Assembly (NCBI RefSeq): GCF_018325905.1
Contig: NZ_AP021901.1
Coordinates: forward strand, 3,472,001 to 3,536,000
Length of the DNA stretch: 64,000 nucleotides
Origin: Pseudomonas sp. St316
Lineage (GTDB): Bacteria; Pseudomonadota; Gammaproteobacteria; Pseudomonadales; Pseudomonadaceae
Direction of reading: 5' to 3'
Shown here: positions 44,187 through 53,150 of the stretch, one piece after another
How the letters are laid out: each line of letters begins with the position of its first letter
How positions within the stretch are numbered: position 1 is the first letter of the stretch
Notes under the pieces: generated by a model
The model's input: only the letters and a program-made list of their open reading frames with translations
Databases searched by the model: none
Told to the model about the DNA's origin: nothing
Translations under genes and position numbers: made by a program

Positions 44187-45086
44187 TCAGATCCAGATAA
44201 AGATCGCCAGCAGGCCGCCAAAGAACGTCCACTTCTGCAGGTAATAAAGCGAACGGTTGCGTTTTTTCAGGGCCTTGCCCTGCAACCGTATCTTGTAGAG
44301 CCTGGAGAACGCCCGGTTCAAGGCGCCCGTCTTGTCGCCGGCGTCGTTGGGCGCACCGGCCGCTGCCATCACGGTGCGGCTGAACCAGCGGTTGAACGCG
44401 CTGGCCCAGCGAAACTTCATAGGCCGCTCCACATCGCAGAACAGGATGATGCGGTTATGGTCAGTGGTGTTCTGGGCATAATGAATGAACGTTTCGTCGA
44501 AGATCACCGCCTCGCCATCGCGCCAATGATAAGGCTCGCCATCGACGTTGATGTAGCAACCAGCATCGTTGGGCGTTTCCAGGCCCAGGTGATACCGATA
44601 GGACCCGGCATAGGGGTCGCGATGCCGGACCAACTTCGACCCCGGCGGCAACTCGGCAAACATCGCCGCCTTGATCGAGCCGATGCTCTGCACCAGTTCG
44701 GTGGTGCGGGGGCACAGCTTCATGGCCGAAGGATGGCTGTCGCCGTACCACTTCAGGTAAAAACGCTTCCAACCGGTCTTGAAGAACGAGTTGAAGCCCA
44801 CATCGTCGTATTGATCGGAACGCTTGATCTGCCCTGCATGCAGCAGACCCAGGCCTTCGGCCCGGATCTCTTGCCAGTGGGCCTGCAACGGGCTCAGGTC
44901 CGGGAACTGCGCCGGGCTCAGGAACGGCTTGTTGGGCAGTTTCGAGCACAGGTAAAGCAGGCAATTGATCGGAGCGAGAAAAGACGAATGATCGCTCAGC
45001 TGGCGTCCGAACTTATGCCGCACGCGACCGCGCAGGTGGACGTAGCCAATGGAGAGAATATAGATCGCGACAATGATGAGCTTCAC
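44187..45086 (-). CDS. lpxO: Lipid A hydroxylase (LpxO-like, Asp/Asn beta-hydroxylase fold)
   Basis: Fe(II)/2-oxoglutarate-dependent dioxygenase of about 299 aa that 2-hydroxylates the secondary acyl chain of lipid A. An N-terminal membrane helix (LIIVAIYILSIGYVHLRG) and a C-terminal one (FFGGLLAIFIWI) fit inner-membrane location. Iron ligands are visible in LVRHRDPYAGSYRYHLGL and in DETFIHYAQN, with RIILFCDVERP as the 2-oxoglutarate-binding part. The start GTG 45086 gives the usual LpxO length; GTG 45098 and a longer form are possible. Confidence 0.88.
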   Translation of the reverse strand: MKLIIVAIYILSIGYVHLRGRVRHKFGRQLSDHSSFLAPINCLLYLCSKLPNKPFLSPAQFPDLSPLQAHWQEIRAEGLGLLHAGQIKRSDQYDDVGFNSFFKTGWKRFYLKWYGDSHPSAMKLCPRTTELVQSIGSIKAAMFAELPPGSKLVRHRDPYAGSYRYHLGLETPNDAGCYINVDGEPYHWRDGEAVIFDETFIHYAQNTTDHNRIILFCDVERPMKFRWASAFNRWFSRTVMAAAGAPNDAGDKTGALNRAFSRLYKIRLQGKALKKRNRSLYYLQKWTFFGGLLAIFIWI

Positions 45087-45487
45087 GGAATCCGTCACAA
45101 TGCAGGAGTGAACAGGCTGCTTCTCCGGGCCAGCCAAGCGGCAAGGGAGATCGCATTGGGTGAGGTGGCATTTTAGTCACAGTTTGTCAGCGAACGTTAT
45201 CCTGCAAATGTGAAAAACTGTCTTGCCCGGGCAATACCCTATCGTTTATGCGGCCAGACCAGTACAATCGCCGCCACTATTACGCGCCCCCTTTGGTCGA
45301 TACCGCAAACGCGGCTTCGACGCACGTCTACCGGGCCAGGCGCTCCGTATGCTGCTGTCCTCTTATGCCGGATGGACCCTTGCGCTTGCGACCGCGACGC
45401 CTTTGCGCGGTCGGGACGTGCGCAAACAGGTACTGAACAGGTACTGCCGCACCCTTAGCTACTCTGAATGTTCCGCAGGATAAACCT
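45087..45487. other. 401-bp gap between lpxO and ybiT
   Basis: Divergent promoter region. An open frame at 45223-45483 (+) has no domain and no ribosome-binding site and is not called. I see no repeat or convincing regulatory dyad. The last 15 bases carry the AGGA that serves the TTG start of ybiT. Confidence 0.5.
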
Positions 45488-47077
45488 TTGATCTCTACAG
45501 CTAACATCACGATGCAGTTCGGCGCCAAGCCACTGTTCGAAAACGTCTCTGTCAAATTCGGCGCGGGTAACCGCTACGGTCTGATTGGCGCCAACGGTTG
45601 CGGCAAGTCGACCTTCATGAAAATCCTCGGCGGCGACCTCGAACCGTCCGGCGGCCAGGTCATGCTCGAGCCGAACGTGCGCCTGGGTAAACTGCGCCAG
45701 GACCAGTTCGCCTACGAAGAATTCACCGTGATCGACACCGTGATCATGGGTCACGAAGAGCTGTGGAAGGTCAAGGCCGAGCGCGATCGCATCTATTCGC
45801 TGCCGGAAATGACCGAAGAAGACGGCATGGCCGTGGCCGAGCTGGAAACCGAATTTGCCGAGATGGACGGCTACACCGCCGAATCCCGTGCCGGTGAACT
45901 GCTGTTGGGCCTGGGGATTGGCATCGAACAGCATTTCGGCCCGATGAGCGAAGTGTCGCCAGGCTGGAAGCTGCGGGTGCTGCTGGCCCAGGCGCTGTTC
46001 TCCGACCCGGAAGTGCTGTTGCTGGACGAGCCGACCAACCACCTGGATATCAACACCATCCGCTGGCTGGAAAACGTGCTGACCCAGCGTTCGAGCTTGA
46101 TGATCATCATCTCCCACGACCGTCACTTCCTGAACAGTGTCTGCACCCACATGGCGGACCTGGACTACGGCGAGCTGCGCCTGTTCCCGGGCAACTACGA
46201 CGAGTACATGACCGTGGCGACCCAGTCCCGCGAGCAATTGCTGTCGGACAACGCCAAGAAGAAAGCGCAGATTTCCGAACTGCAGTCGTTCGTCAGCCGT
46301 TTCTCGGCCAACGCCTCGAAAGCCAAGCAGGCCACCTCCCGCGCCAAGCAGATCGACAAGATCCAACTGGCCGAGGTCAAGCCATCGAGCCGGGTCAGCC
46401 CGTTCATCCGCTTCGAGCAGACCAAGAAACTGCACCGCCAGGCGGTCATTGTCGAGCGCATGGCCAAGGGTTTTGACGGCAAGCCGCTGTTCAAGGACTT
46501 CAGCTTCACCGTCGAAGCCGGTGAACGCGTGGCGATCATTGGCCCGAACGGTATCGGCAAGACCACCTTGCTGCGCACCCTGGTCAATGAACTGGAACCC
46601 GATGCCGGTACCGTGAAATGGACCGACGCCGCGGAACTGGGCTACTACGCCCAGGACCATGCCCACGACTTCGAAGACGACGTCAACCTGTTCGACTGGA
46701 TGGGCCAGTGGACCCAGGGCGGCGAACAACTGGTTCGTGGCACCTTGGGCCGCATGCTGTTCTCCAACGACGAGATCCTCAAGTCGGTCAAGGTCATTTC
46801 CGGTGGTGAGCAAGGCCGCATGTTGTTCGGCAAGCTGATCCTGCAAAAGCCGAACGTGCTGATCATGGACGAACCGACCAACCACTTGGACATGGAATCG
46901 ATCGAAGCGCTGAACCTGGCGCTGGAAAACTACCCGGGCACGCTGATCTTCGTCAGCCACGACCGTGAGTTCGTATCGTCCCTGGCCACCCGCATCATCG
47001 AGCTCAGCGCCGACGGCGTGATCGACTTCAGCGGCACCTATGACGACTACCTGCGTAGCCAGGGTGTGGTGTTCTAA
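45488..47077 (+). CDS. ybiT: ABC-F family ATPase (YbiT-like)
   Basis: Cytoplasmic, ribosome-associated ABC-F protein of 529 aa without membrane segments. It starts at a TTG ([20 protein letters not shown]), with AGGA seven bases upstream; no in-frame ATG is upstream and the homology begins here. First cassette: GANGCGKST, degenerate signature [25 protein letters not shown]. Second: [34 protein letters not shown]. The linker between them is Lys-rich and coiled. ABC-F members resolve stalled ribosomes; the exact role of YbiT is to prevent specific stalls. A terminator follows. Confidence 0.93.
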   Translation: MISTANITMQFGAKPLFENVSVKFGAGNRYGLIGANGCGKSTFMKILGGDLEPSGGQVMLEPNVRLGKLRQDQFAYEEFTVIDTVIMGHEELWKVKAERDRIYSLPEMTEEDGMAVAELETEFAEMDGYTAESRAGELLLGLGIGIEQHFGPMSEVSPGWKLRVLLAQALFSDPEVLLLDEPTNHLDINTIRWLENVLTQRSSLMIIISHDRHFLNSVCTHMADLDYGELRLFPGNYDEYMTVATQSREQLLSDNAKKKAQISELQSFVSRFSANASKAKQATSRAKQIDKIQLAEVKPSSRVSPFIRFEQTKKLHRQAVIVERMAKGFDGKPLFKDFSFTVEAGERVAIIGPNGIGKTTLLRTLVNELEPDAGTVKWTDAAELGYYAQDHAHDFEDDVNLFDWMGQWTQGGEQLVRGTLGRMLFSNDEILKSVKVISGGEQGRMLFGKLILQKPNVLIMDEPTNHLDMESIEALNLALENYPGTLIFVSHDREFVSSLATRIIELSADGVIDFSGTYDDYLRSQGVVF

Positions 47078-47109
47078 CAACAGCCCTTGGCTGTACGCTG
47101 CAAAAGCAA

Positions 47110-47137
47110 AGCCCTGTCCACCGTGACAGGGCTTTTT
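47110..47137 (+). terminator. Rho-independent terminator of ybiT
   Basis: AGCCCTGTC-N6-GACAGGGCT followed by TTTT, 33 bp after the stop codon. Confidence 0.9.
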
Positions 47138-47157
47138 GTATTTCAAGAGTAAAAACC

Positions 47158-47248
47158 TGTGGGGGCGAGCTTGCTCGCGATAGCGGTGTGTCGGTCACCA
47201 TCAATGTCGGCTGACCCAAAGCCATCGCGAGCAAAGCTCGCTCCCACA
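47158..47248. repeat. REPIN behind the ybiT terminator
   Basis: Inverted arms TGTGGGGGCGAGCTTGCTCG and CGAGCAAAGCTCGCTCCCACA, about 91 bp. Its inner sequence (GCGGTGTGTCGGTCA...GTCGGCTGACCCAAAGCCATC) closely resembles that of the REPIN at 39.3 kb, so these two are recent relatives. Confidence 0.88.
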
Positions 47249-47367
47249 GGGGATTCGTGACGCCCTTGAACATCCGGACTCCCCAGCACACTTAGTTAGC
47301 CTGCTTTCTTTTATCCTCACCTCGCGCCATGATGAGGCTCTCTTACCGCCGCCCGCGAACGAGCCCC

Positions 47368-48561
47368 ATGCCTACGTCCTCACCTGCCCCCAGCTCTCTG
47401 TCGATTACCCTGCAGATCATCTCCATTGTTTTCTACACCTTCATCGCCTTCCTCTGCATCGGCCTGCCCATTGCCGTGCTGCCGGGGTATGTACACGAAC
47501 AGTTAGGCTTCAGCGCAGTGGTGGCCGGGCTGACCATCGGTTCACAGTATCTGGCTACCCTGCTCAGCCGCCCCATGGCCGGGCGATTGTCGGACAGCGT
47601 CGGTACCAAGCGAGCAATCGTCTACGGGCTGTCGGGGATCGTGCTCAGCGGCTTGCTGACGCTGCTCTCGACCTTGCTGCAAAGCTTTCCCCTGCCCAGC
47701 CTGTTGATTCTGATTGCCGGCCGCTTGCTGCTCGGCGTGGCCCAAGGGCTGATCGGCGTGGGCACCATCAGTTGGTGCATGGGCCAGGTGGGTGTGGAGC
47801 ACACGGCGCGCTCGATTTCCTGGAACGGCATCGCCTCGTACGGGGCCATTGCCATTGGCGCCCCGCTGGGGGTGGTGATGGTCGGTGAACTAGGTTTCGC
47901 CAGCCTGGGCGTTGCGTTGTCATTGCTGGCCGGCGTTGCGCTGTTGATGATACGCAACAAGCCGTCGGTGCCGGTCATTCGCGGCGAGCGCTTGCCTTTC
48001 TGGGCGGTGTTTGGGCGCATTGCGCCATTCGGGGCGGGCCTGAGCCTGGCGTCGATCGGCTACGGCACGCTCACCACGTTCATCACACTGTTTTATGTCA
48101 GTCGCGGCTGGACCGGCGCGGCCTGGTGCCTGACGGTGTTCGGTATCTGCTTCATCCTGGCGCGGTTGCTGTTCATTTCCAGCATTGCCCGTTTCGGCGG
48201 CTTCAACTCGGCCATTGCCTGCATGAGCATCGAAACCCTCGGGCTGGTATTGCTGTGGCTGGCGCCGTCCACCGCGTTCGCCCTGGTCGGTGCCGGGCTG
48301 GCCGGTTTCGGGCTGTCGCTGGTATACCCGGCGCTAGGCGTGGAGGCCATCAAGCAGGTGCCGAACAGCAGCCGTGGGGCGGGATTGAGCGCTTATGCGG
48401 TGTTCTTTGACCTGGCGCTGGCGATTGCCGGTCCGCTGATGGGAGCGGTGGCGTTGAACCTGGGCTATTCGTCGATCTTCTTCTGCGCCGCCTTGCTGTC
48501 CGTCACCGGACTGGGCCTGACCCTGCTGCTGCGTCGCCGAGCTATAAACGCACCTTATTGA
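47368..48561 (+). CDS. MFS transporter (YhhS/YfcJ-like exporter)
   Basis: Inner-membrane major-facilitator of about 397 aa with twelve predicted helices. Loop 2-3 motif SRPMAGRLSDSVGTKRA is the conserved MFS motif A. The arrangement and motifs resemble the YhhS/YfcJ subfamily, members of which export arabinose or similar compounds; the substrate here is not known. The start ATG 47368 was preferred over 47329, which would add a basic 13-residue extension; neither has a strong ribosome-binding site. Confidence 0.86.
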   Translation: MPTSSPAPSSLSITLQIISIVFYTFIAFLCIGLPIAVLPGYVHEQLGFSAVVAGLTIGSQYLATLLSRPMAGRLSDSVGTKRAIVYGLSGIVLSGLLTLLSTLLQSFPLPSLLILIAGRLLLGVAQGLIGVGTISWCMGQVGVEHTARSISWNGIASYGAIAIGAPLGVVMVGELGFASLGVALSLLAGVALLMIRNKPSVPVIRGERLPFWAVFGRIAPFGAGLSLASIGYGTLTTFITLFYVSRGWTGAAWCLTVFGICFILARLLFISSIARFGGFNSAIACMSIETLGLVLLWLAPSTAFALVGAGLAGFGLSLVYPALGVEAIKQVPNSSRGAGLSAYAVFFDLALAIAGPLMGAVALNLGYSSIFFCAALLSVTGLGLTLLLRRRAINAPY

Positions 48562-48621
48562 TCGTAATACGGTTGTTCACTGCCGTTTTTTGTTTTGAGA
48601 AGGTCCGCTATTTACTTGCTC

Positions 48622-48892
48622 TGGTGTGTATATCCATTGCTGCGGTAACGGCTGCTGGCGGTTCCGCTCTTACAGCGGGTCACTTTTGGAAGAGCGCCAA
48701 AAGTAACCAAAAGCGCTCTGCCCCACCACTTGGCACCTCGCCTAGGCTCGGTGTGCCCGAACGAAGGCATTGCTCCGTGGGCCGCCGCGAAGGGCCATCC
48801 ATGGCCCAGCGCGGCTACCTCGGCATCCATGCCGAGGTGCCCACTACGCAATGCCTGCGTTCGGCCAGCGTGGTTTAACGGGGCGTCCAGAT
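48622..48892. repeat. ~280-bp repeat element, copy A
   Basis: Begins with TGGTGTGTATATCC and ends near GGGCGTCCAGAT. About four fifths of its bases match the inverse of copy B (49199-49483), including TTCCGCTCTTACAGCGG, TAGGCTCGGTGTGCCC, the palindrome GGCATCCATGCC and GAAGGGCCATCCATGGCCCA. No reading frame is conserved between the copies in a way that suggests a protein. Identity of the family not known to me beyond its being common in this species group. Confidence 0.8.
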
Positions 48893-48903
48893 CAAGATCC
48901 AAA

Positions 48904-48944
48904 GCAAGAGCAAGAGCAAGAGCAAGAGCAAGAGCAAGAGCAAG
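48904..48944. repeat. Tandem hexanucleotide array (GCAAGA)6.8
   Basis: Nearly seven perfect copies of GCAAGA immediately inside copy A. Preceded by ATCAAGATCC, which recalls the GATCAA array at 44.1 kb. Confidence 0.92.
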
Positions 48945-48978
48945 GCCCATGCCGGCATCTAAGTGGCTGAACCACCGC

Positions 48979-49136
48979 TTTCGCGAGCAAGCTCGCTCCC
49001 ACATGGTGCTGTGGGTGTTCACAACATCTGCACACGACACAAAAACCTGTGGGAGCGAGCTTGCTCGCGATGAGGTCAGCAAGCTCAACATCCATGTGAC
49101 TGAACCACCACCATCGCGAGCAAGCTCGCTCCCACA
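48979..49136. repeat. REP half-element and REPIN between the inverted copies
   Basis: A single arm CGCGAGCAAGCTCGCTCCCA at about 48982-49002 is followed by a full REPIN at 49048-49136 (arms TGTGGGAGCGAGCTTGCTCG and CGAGCAAGCTCGCTCCCACA). The 945-bp gap between the MFS and hydrolase genes thus holds only repeats. Confidence 0.85.
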
Positions 49137-49198
49137 GGAGAAACGCGGACCACACCCAGAACCAGGTCGGCTATCAGGCCGCCTCGCGGCGGACGTTG

Positions 49199-49483
49199 AT
49201 CTCGGCGCCCCGTTAACCACGCTGGCCGAACGCAGGCATTGTGGAGTGGGCATCCCGGCATGGATGCCGGGATAGCCGCGCTGGGCCATGGATGGCCCTT
49301 CGCGGCGGGCCCACGGAGCAATGCCGGAGTGAGGGCACACCGAGCCTAAGCGAGGTGCCGAGTGGTGGGGCAGAAGCGTTTTGCTTACTTTTGACTGGGC
49401 CGGCTTCCGGGCTTCTCAAAAGTGAGCCGCTGTAAGAGCGGAACCATAAGCAGCCGTTACCGCAGAAATGGATATACACACCA
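49199..49483. repeat. ~280-bp repeat element, copy B (inverted relative to copy A)
   Basis: Inverse of copy A, ending in GGATATACACACCA. It differs from A mainly in compensated positions of its inner palindromes (for example CCCGGCATGGATGCCGGG against the GAGG version in A), which points to conserved RNA or DNA hairpins. Confidence 0.8.
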
Positions 49484-49506
49484 TCCTTACGTAAAACCAT
49501 GCCTCT

Positions 49507-50544
49507 CTATTGATCAGCCGTCCTCATCCCCGCCCGGCTTGGCTTGCCCAATGCCTCGCCGAAGAAGCGACTGGCCTCCGAGATCATGGTGCGGTGGATG
49601 TCCTTGCGGTCGACACCGTCAGCATCTGTGCAAAGCGCTGGCATCGCAGCGATCTGCTCGTCGGTGCACGGTGCCAGGAAAACAAAATGCCCCGCGCCGG
49701 CCAGGGTCTTGAAGTCCGGTGCAGTGGGCAGTTTGCGGGCCAGAGCGGCGGCATTCTTGTCAAAAGCCACGAGTTTGTCGCCATCGCCGCTGTACAGCAG
49801 CACCGGCACATGGACATCGGCCAGGGTATGACGGCCAAACTTCAGGCTCAATGGCGCCATCAGCAACAAGGCCCGGACCCTGGGGTCGGCCACCGGTTGC
49901 AGATCATCACGGTCGGCAATCAGTTCACCCTGGGTGTTGCAGGCGTCACGGTCGTCCGGTCGCTCCGCGCAGTAGCGGCGCAGACGATTGAGGTCCGGCG
50001 TCGCACCGGACAGGATCAACGCGGTTTCGCCGCCGGCCGAATAGCCGATCACCCCGACCTGCCCCGCGTTGACGAACGGCGAGAGCATCGGGTCATTGAG
50101 CGTGGCGGTGATGGCTTCGGAAATCTGGATAGGTCGCCCGTACAGGTTGCTCAGGGTGCCAAGCCGGCTGTGATCCTGGGCGTTGTCACCGGGATGAATC
50201 ACCGCCACCACGACAAACCCCTTGCGCGCCAGCGAAGTGGCCAGGTCGTGCAGGGCCAGCGGCGTACCGGTATTGCCATGGGACAGCATCAGCAGCGGAA
50301 AGCGGCCGATGGCGATCTGGGCGTCTGGCGCGGCATCGATCTGGTAGCCACCCAGCAGGCTGGACTGTTCCCGGTCAGTGGACGGATAAAAGGCAATGGC
50401 GTGCATCGGTTGCTGATCCAGCGGATCAAGAAAGCTCAGCTCATGGAAACCGGCGCTCCAATGCGGATGCGGCCCCGGTGCGGCCTGCACTGAACCGAGA
50501 CTGGCTAACAAGCAAAGCAGCAGCGCTGCACCAAAACGTTTCAT
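49507..50544 (-). CDS. Secreted alpha/beta hydrolase
   Basis: Periplasmic or secreted hydrolase of 345 aa. The start ATG 50544 has GGAAG upstream and gives a signal peptide (MKRFGAALLLCLLASLGSVQ, cleaved after AA). Alpha/beta-hydrolase motifs: oxyanion strand LLMLSHGNTG, nucleophile elbow GYSAGGETA, acid in LLYSGDGDKLV, and His in GAGHFVFLAP. The overall pattern resembles the PAF-acetylhydrolase/dienelactone hydrolase-like lipoprotein esterases. Cys pairs in the lid region (CAERPDDRDACN) may form disulphides. Substrate unknown. Confidence 0.84.
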   Translation of the reverse strand: MKRFGAALLLCLLASLGSVQAAPGPHPHWSAGFHELSFLDPLDQQPMHAIAFYPSTDREQSSLLGGYQIDAAPDAQIAIGRFPLLMLSHGNTGTPLALHDLATSLARKGFVVVAVIHPGDNAQDHSRLGTLSNLYGRPIQISEAITATLNDPMLSPFVNAGQVGVIGYSAGGETALILSGATPDLNRLRRYCAERPDDRDACNTQGELIADRDDLQPVADPRVRALLLMAPLSLKFGRHTLADVHVPVLLYSGDGDKLVAFDKNAAALARKLPTAPDFKTLAGAGHFVFLAPCTDEQIAAMPALCTDADGVDRKDIHRTMISEASRFFGEALGKPSRAGMRTADQ

Positions 50545-50640
50545 CGAATCTTCCACCTTCACCAGCGCACGGGAAGGCCCCGTCGCTCGCACTCTTGGCC
50601 GTGCATAACCTGCGCCATAACGCCCGGCGCCGAATGCAGA

Positions 50641-50688
50641 AAAACCCTGCATCCCGACCATCCAATGATGGCGAGAATACAGGGTTTT
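50641..50688 (-). terminator. Terminator behind azoR
   Basis: AAAACCCTG and CAGGGTTTT form the outer stem, and CCATC-N4-GATGG an inner hairpin. On the minus strand the stem ends in a T-run, about 40 bp after the azoR stop. It could act on both strands. Confidence 0.7.
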
Positions 50689-50729
50689 GCGAAGGTTGCC
50701 CCAATAGCTTTGGCGCCTTTACGCAAGCC

Positions 50730-51338
50730 TTACGCAGCGGCGAACTGCTGGCCGATCTGCAACGTGGCTTCGCGCATGGCTTTGGTACGCATATCGTCAC
50801 CGTAGGCCAGGCCTTCGGCGCGGACGAATTCGATATCGGTGATGCCGAGGAAACCGAACATCTGCTTGAGATATTCCTCGTGACCCACGCTGCTCGGTTG
50901 GCCGGCATGCAAACCGCCTGCAGTGGAGACGATCACCAGTTTCTTGCCGCCACACAGGCCTTCAGGGCCGGCTTCGGTGTAGCGGAACGTCTGGCCGGCC
51001 ACGGCAATGCGGTCGATCCAGGCCTTGAGTTGGGTCGGAATGCTGAAGTTATACATCGGCGCGGCGATGACCACCGCATCTGCCGCCAGGAACTCGGCCA
51101 TCGTCGACGCGCTGAGATCGGCTTCGTGCTTCAGGGCCGCATCGCGCAATTCGGCGCTGGTGCCGGCGGCGATCAAGGTCTGGGCGGAAAAATGGCTGAT
51201 GGCGTCAGCGGCCAAGTCACGGTAGGTGACGGTAATGCCTGGCTCGGCAGCTTTCCAGGCGTCAACCACTTCACGGCTCAATTGGCGGGAAGCAGAGTTG
51301 TCGCCGAGGATGCTCGAATCGATGTGCAATAGTTTCAT
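50730..51338 (-). CDS. azoR: FMN-dependent NADH-azoreductase
   Basis: Flavodoxin-like quinone/azo reductase of 202 aa. N-terminal FMN phosphate site [20 protein letters not shown]; central [20 protein letters not shown] contacts the flavin; STAGGLHAG follows. The start ATG 51338 agrees with family N-termini. It reduces azo dyes and quinones with NADH and protects against thiol or quinone stress. It is divergent from a LysR gene, its probable regulator. Confidence 0.94.
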   Translation of the reverse strand: MKLLHIDSSILGDNSASRQLSREVVDAWKAAEPGITVTYRDLAADAISHFSAQTLIAAGTSAELRDAALKHEADLSASTMAEFLAADAVVIAAPMYNFSIPTQLKAWIDRIAVAGQTFRYTEAGPEGLCGGKKLVIVSTAGGLHAGQPSSVGHEEYLKQMFGFLGITDIEFVRAEGLAYGDDMRTKAMREATLQIGQQFAAA

Positions 51339-51436
51339 GTGAGTGCTCTCCAAGTGAGGACCGCTACCAGGCGATCAATTGGAGACAATCCTATCGACGA
51401 AGCCAATGATCGATAAGTCAGCATAAATGCGATAGT

Positions 51437-51456
51437 TTGTCCCACTGACAGGACAA
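51437..51456. promoter_or_regulatory. Candidate LysR operator in the azoR-lysR gap
   Basis: Perfect dyad TTGTCC-N8-GGACAA, 11 bp upstream of the lysR start and about 100 bp upstream of azoR. A second weaker dyad, TATCG...CGATA, lies nearer the middle of the gap. Suits autoregulation and divergent control. Confidence 0.45.
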
Positions 51457-51467
51457 TCGAGCTCAAC

Positions 51468-52376
51468 ATGCAAGACCTCAATGACTTGTATTACTTCGCC
51501 AAAGTCGTCGAAGCCGGCGGTTTCGCGGCGGCCGGGCGCTTGCTGGGCATTCCCAAGTCGCGGTTATCGCGGCGTATCGCCGAGCTGGAAGAACGCCTCG
51601 GCGCCCGGTTGCTCCAGCGCACCACCCGTCAATTGAAATTGACCGCAGTCGGCGAACGTTACCTGCGTCATTGCCAGGCCATGTTGCTGGAGGCCGAGAT
51701 GGCCGACGAAGCGGTGGCGAGCATGTCCAGCGAACCTCGTGGCCGATTGCGGGTGTCGAGTCCGGTAGGGCTGGCCCACCAGTTCCTGCCGGCGATCATC
51801 GAAACCTTCCTGGCGAAGTACCCTTTGGTGCAACTGGACATGACCCTGCTCAACCGGCGGGTGGACCTGGTCAGCGAAGGCATCGATGTGGCATTGCGCG
51901 TGCGCGACCAGGGGGACGAGGACCCGCTGTTGATGACCCGGCGTTTGCGCCCGGCACGACTGATGCTGGTGGCCAGCCCGGCCTTTGTCGAAGGGCAACG
52001 GATCGAAACCCCGGACGATCTCAAACCGTTACCGGTGCTGGGGGCATTGGAAGCCGATCGCCTGGTGCACCTGCGTTTGCTCAAGGCCGATGGGCAGCGG
52101 GTCGAACTGGGCCTGGAGGCCCGTCTGGGCGTCGACGACTTCATTGTGCGCCGCGCCTGCACCCTCGCCGGCCTGGGCTTCACTTTATTGCCGAGCATGT
52201 ATTGCGAGCAGGAATTGCGTGACGGCACACTGGTGGAGTTGCTGCCTGGATGGTCGTTGCCCGATGGCTGGCTCCAGGCGGTCTACCCGCATCGGCGCGG
52301 CATGCTGCCGGCGGTGCGTGCATGGATCGATCATTTGGTGGAAGCCTTCGAGGGCTGTGGAGAGAGAACGCTATGA
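51468..52376 (+). CDS. LysR-family regulator (probable azoR regulator)
   Basis: LysR-type regulator of 302 aa. N-terminal winged helix DLNDLYYFAKVVEAGGFAAA then GRLLGIPKSRLSRRIAELEE; C-terminal effector domain from about residue 90 (GRLRVSSPVGLAHQFLPAII). It is close to the YhdA/AaeR group that regulates divergently transcribed quinone-reductase genes. The downstream gene overlaps its stop (ATGA), so the two are co-translated. Confidence 0.93.
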   Translation: MQDLNDLYYFAKVVEAGGFAAAGRLLGIPKSRLSRRIAELEERLGARLLQRTTRQLKLTAVGERYLRHCQAMLLEAEMADEAVASMSSEPRGRLRVSSPVGLAHQFLPAIIETFLAKYPLVQLDMTLLNRRVDLVSEGIDVALRVRDQGDEDPLLMTRRLRPARLMLVASPAFVEGQRIETPDDLKPLPVLGALEADRLVHLRLLKADGQRVELGLEARLGVDDFIVRRACTLAGLGFTLLPSMYCEQELRDGTLVELLPGWSLPDGWLQAVYPHRRGMLPAVRAWIDHLVEAFEGCGERTL

Positions 52377-52723
52377 GTTTGAGCGAAGAGGATGTCGCGA
52401 CGTTTTGCCTGGGCCTGCCCGGCGCCAGGGAGGACTACAAATGGGGCGGTGTGCGGGTGTTTTCCATTGCCAGGAACAAAATGTTCGCCTTGCAGGGGCT
52501 AAGGGGCGACTCGTTGGCGTTCAAGGTCGACAAGGACCTGTTCCTGGGACACTGCGACCGGCCGGGCATTCAGCCCGCGCCTTACCTGGCGCGGGCCCAG
52601 TGGGTCATCATGCAGGTGCCCTACCCGCTGGGTGCCGAAGAGCTGCGTGGCCTGCTGCAACGCTCACACCAATTGGTGGTCAGCAAATTGCCCAAGCGCA
52701 CACAGGTGGGCTTGTTGCTCTAG
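52373..52723 (+). CDS. MmcQ/YjbR family protein
   Basis: Cytoplasmic protein of 116 aa with a CyaY-like fold. The start ATG 52373 overlaps the lysR stop. Family patterns: CLGLPGAREDYKWGGVRVFS near the start, FKVDKDLF in the middle, and LRGLLQRSHQLVVSKLPKRT at the end. Members bind DNA in vitro but their cellular job is unclear. Confidence 0.86.
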   Translation: MSLSEEDVATFCLGLPGAREDYKWGGVRVFSIARNKMFALQGLRGDSLAFKVDKDLFLGHCDRPGIQPAPYLARAQWVIMQVPYPLGAEELRGLLQRSHQLVVSKLPKRTQVGLLL

Positions 52724-52727
52724 CCAT

Positions 52728-53150
52728 TCAGAACAGATAGCTGCCCAGGAACAACTGGTCGATCCAGAACACCTGGTGCAGCAGCACGATGAACCAGAAC
52801 ACCACCTGGAACGACACCTTACGGGTCTTGTGGCGAAACAGCTGCTGGGCCAGCAAGGCGCCAGGCCAACCGCCGGCCAGCTCCACCGCATGCAACACGT
52901 TCTCCGGGGTGCGCCAGGCGTCGACGCGCGCCTTGCGTTTGTCGCTCCAGTACAGCAGGAACGCCACCACGCTGACGACGCCATAAGCCACCATCGGCAC
53001 CCACGACACCGCCCGCAGCCCGAACAGCAGCGAACCGGACAACGGCAGGGCACAGAGCAGCGCAAACACCATCAGCTTGAACCGCAGATGCTGCACGGCG
53101 CCTTCAACGTTGCGCCCGGCGTGTTTGCGGTTGCCTGATCGGGGGTTCAT
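52728..53150 (-). CDS. DUF1294 membrane protein
   Basis: Small membrane protein of 140 aa with about four hydrophobic segments. The DUF1294 signature is clear: [17 protein letters not shown] then [20 protein letters not shown] and [17 protein letters not shown]. In other bacteria the domain is often joined to a cold-shock domain; here it is alone. Convergent with the MmcQ gene (4 bp apart) and overlapping uppP by four bases on its upstream side's end, so the two minus-strand genes form a unit. Function unknown. Confidence 0.85.
   Translation of the reverse strand: MNPRSGNRKHAGRNVEGAVQHLRFKLMVFALLCALPLSGSLLFGLRAVSWVPMVAYGVVSVVAFLLYWSDKRKARVDAWRTPENVLHAVELAGGWPGALLAQQLFRHKTRKVSFQVVFWFIVLLHQVFWIDQLFLGSYLF

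Noticed and set aside
45223..45483. 86-codon open frame before ybiT
   Set aside because: Overlaps two other frames of similar length in the same gap, which suggests chance openness in GC-rich DNA; no domain.
48904..48944. Short regular repeats as a possible CRISPR array
   Set aside because: Units are 6 bp without spacers; no cas genes are present.
48730..49275. 181-codon open frame through the inverted repeat region
   Set aside because: It crosses repeat copies, a hexamer array and REPs; the translated text is repetitive and not conserved between the two repeat copies.
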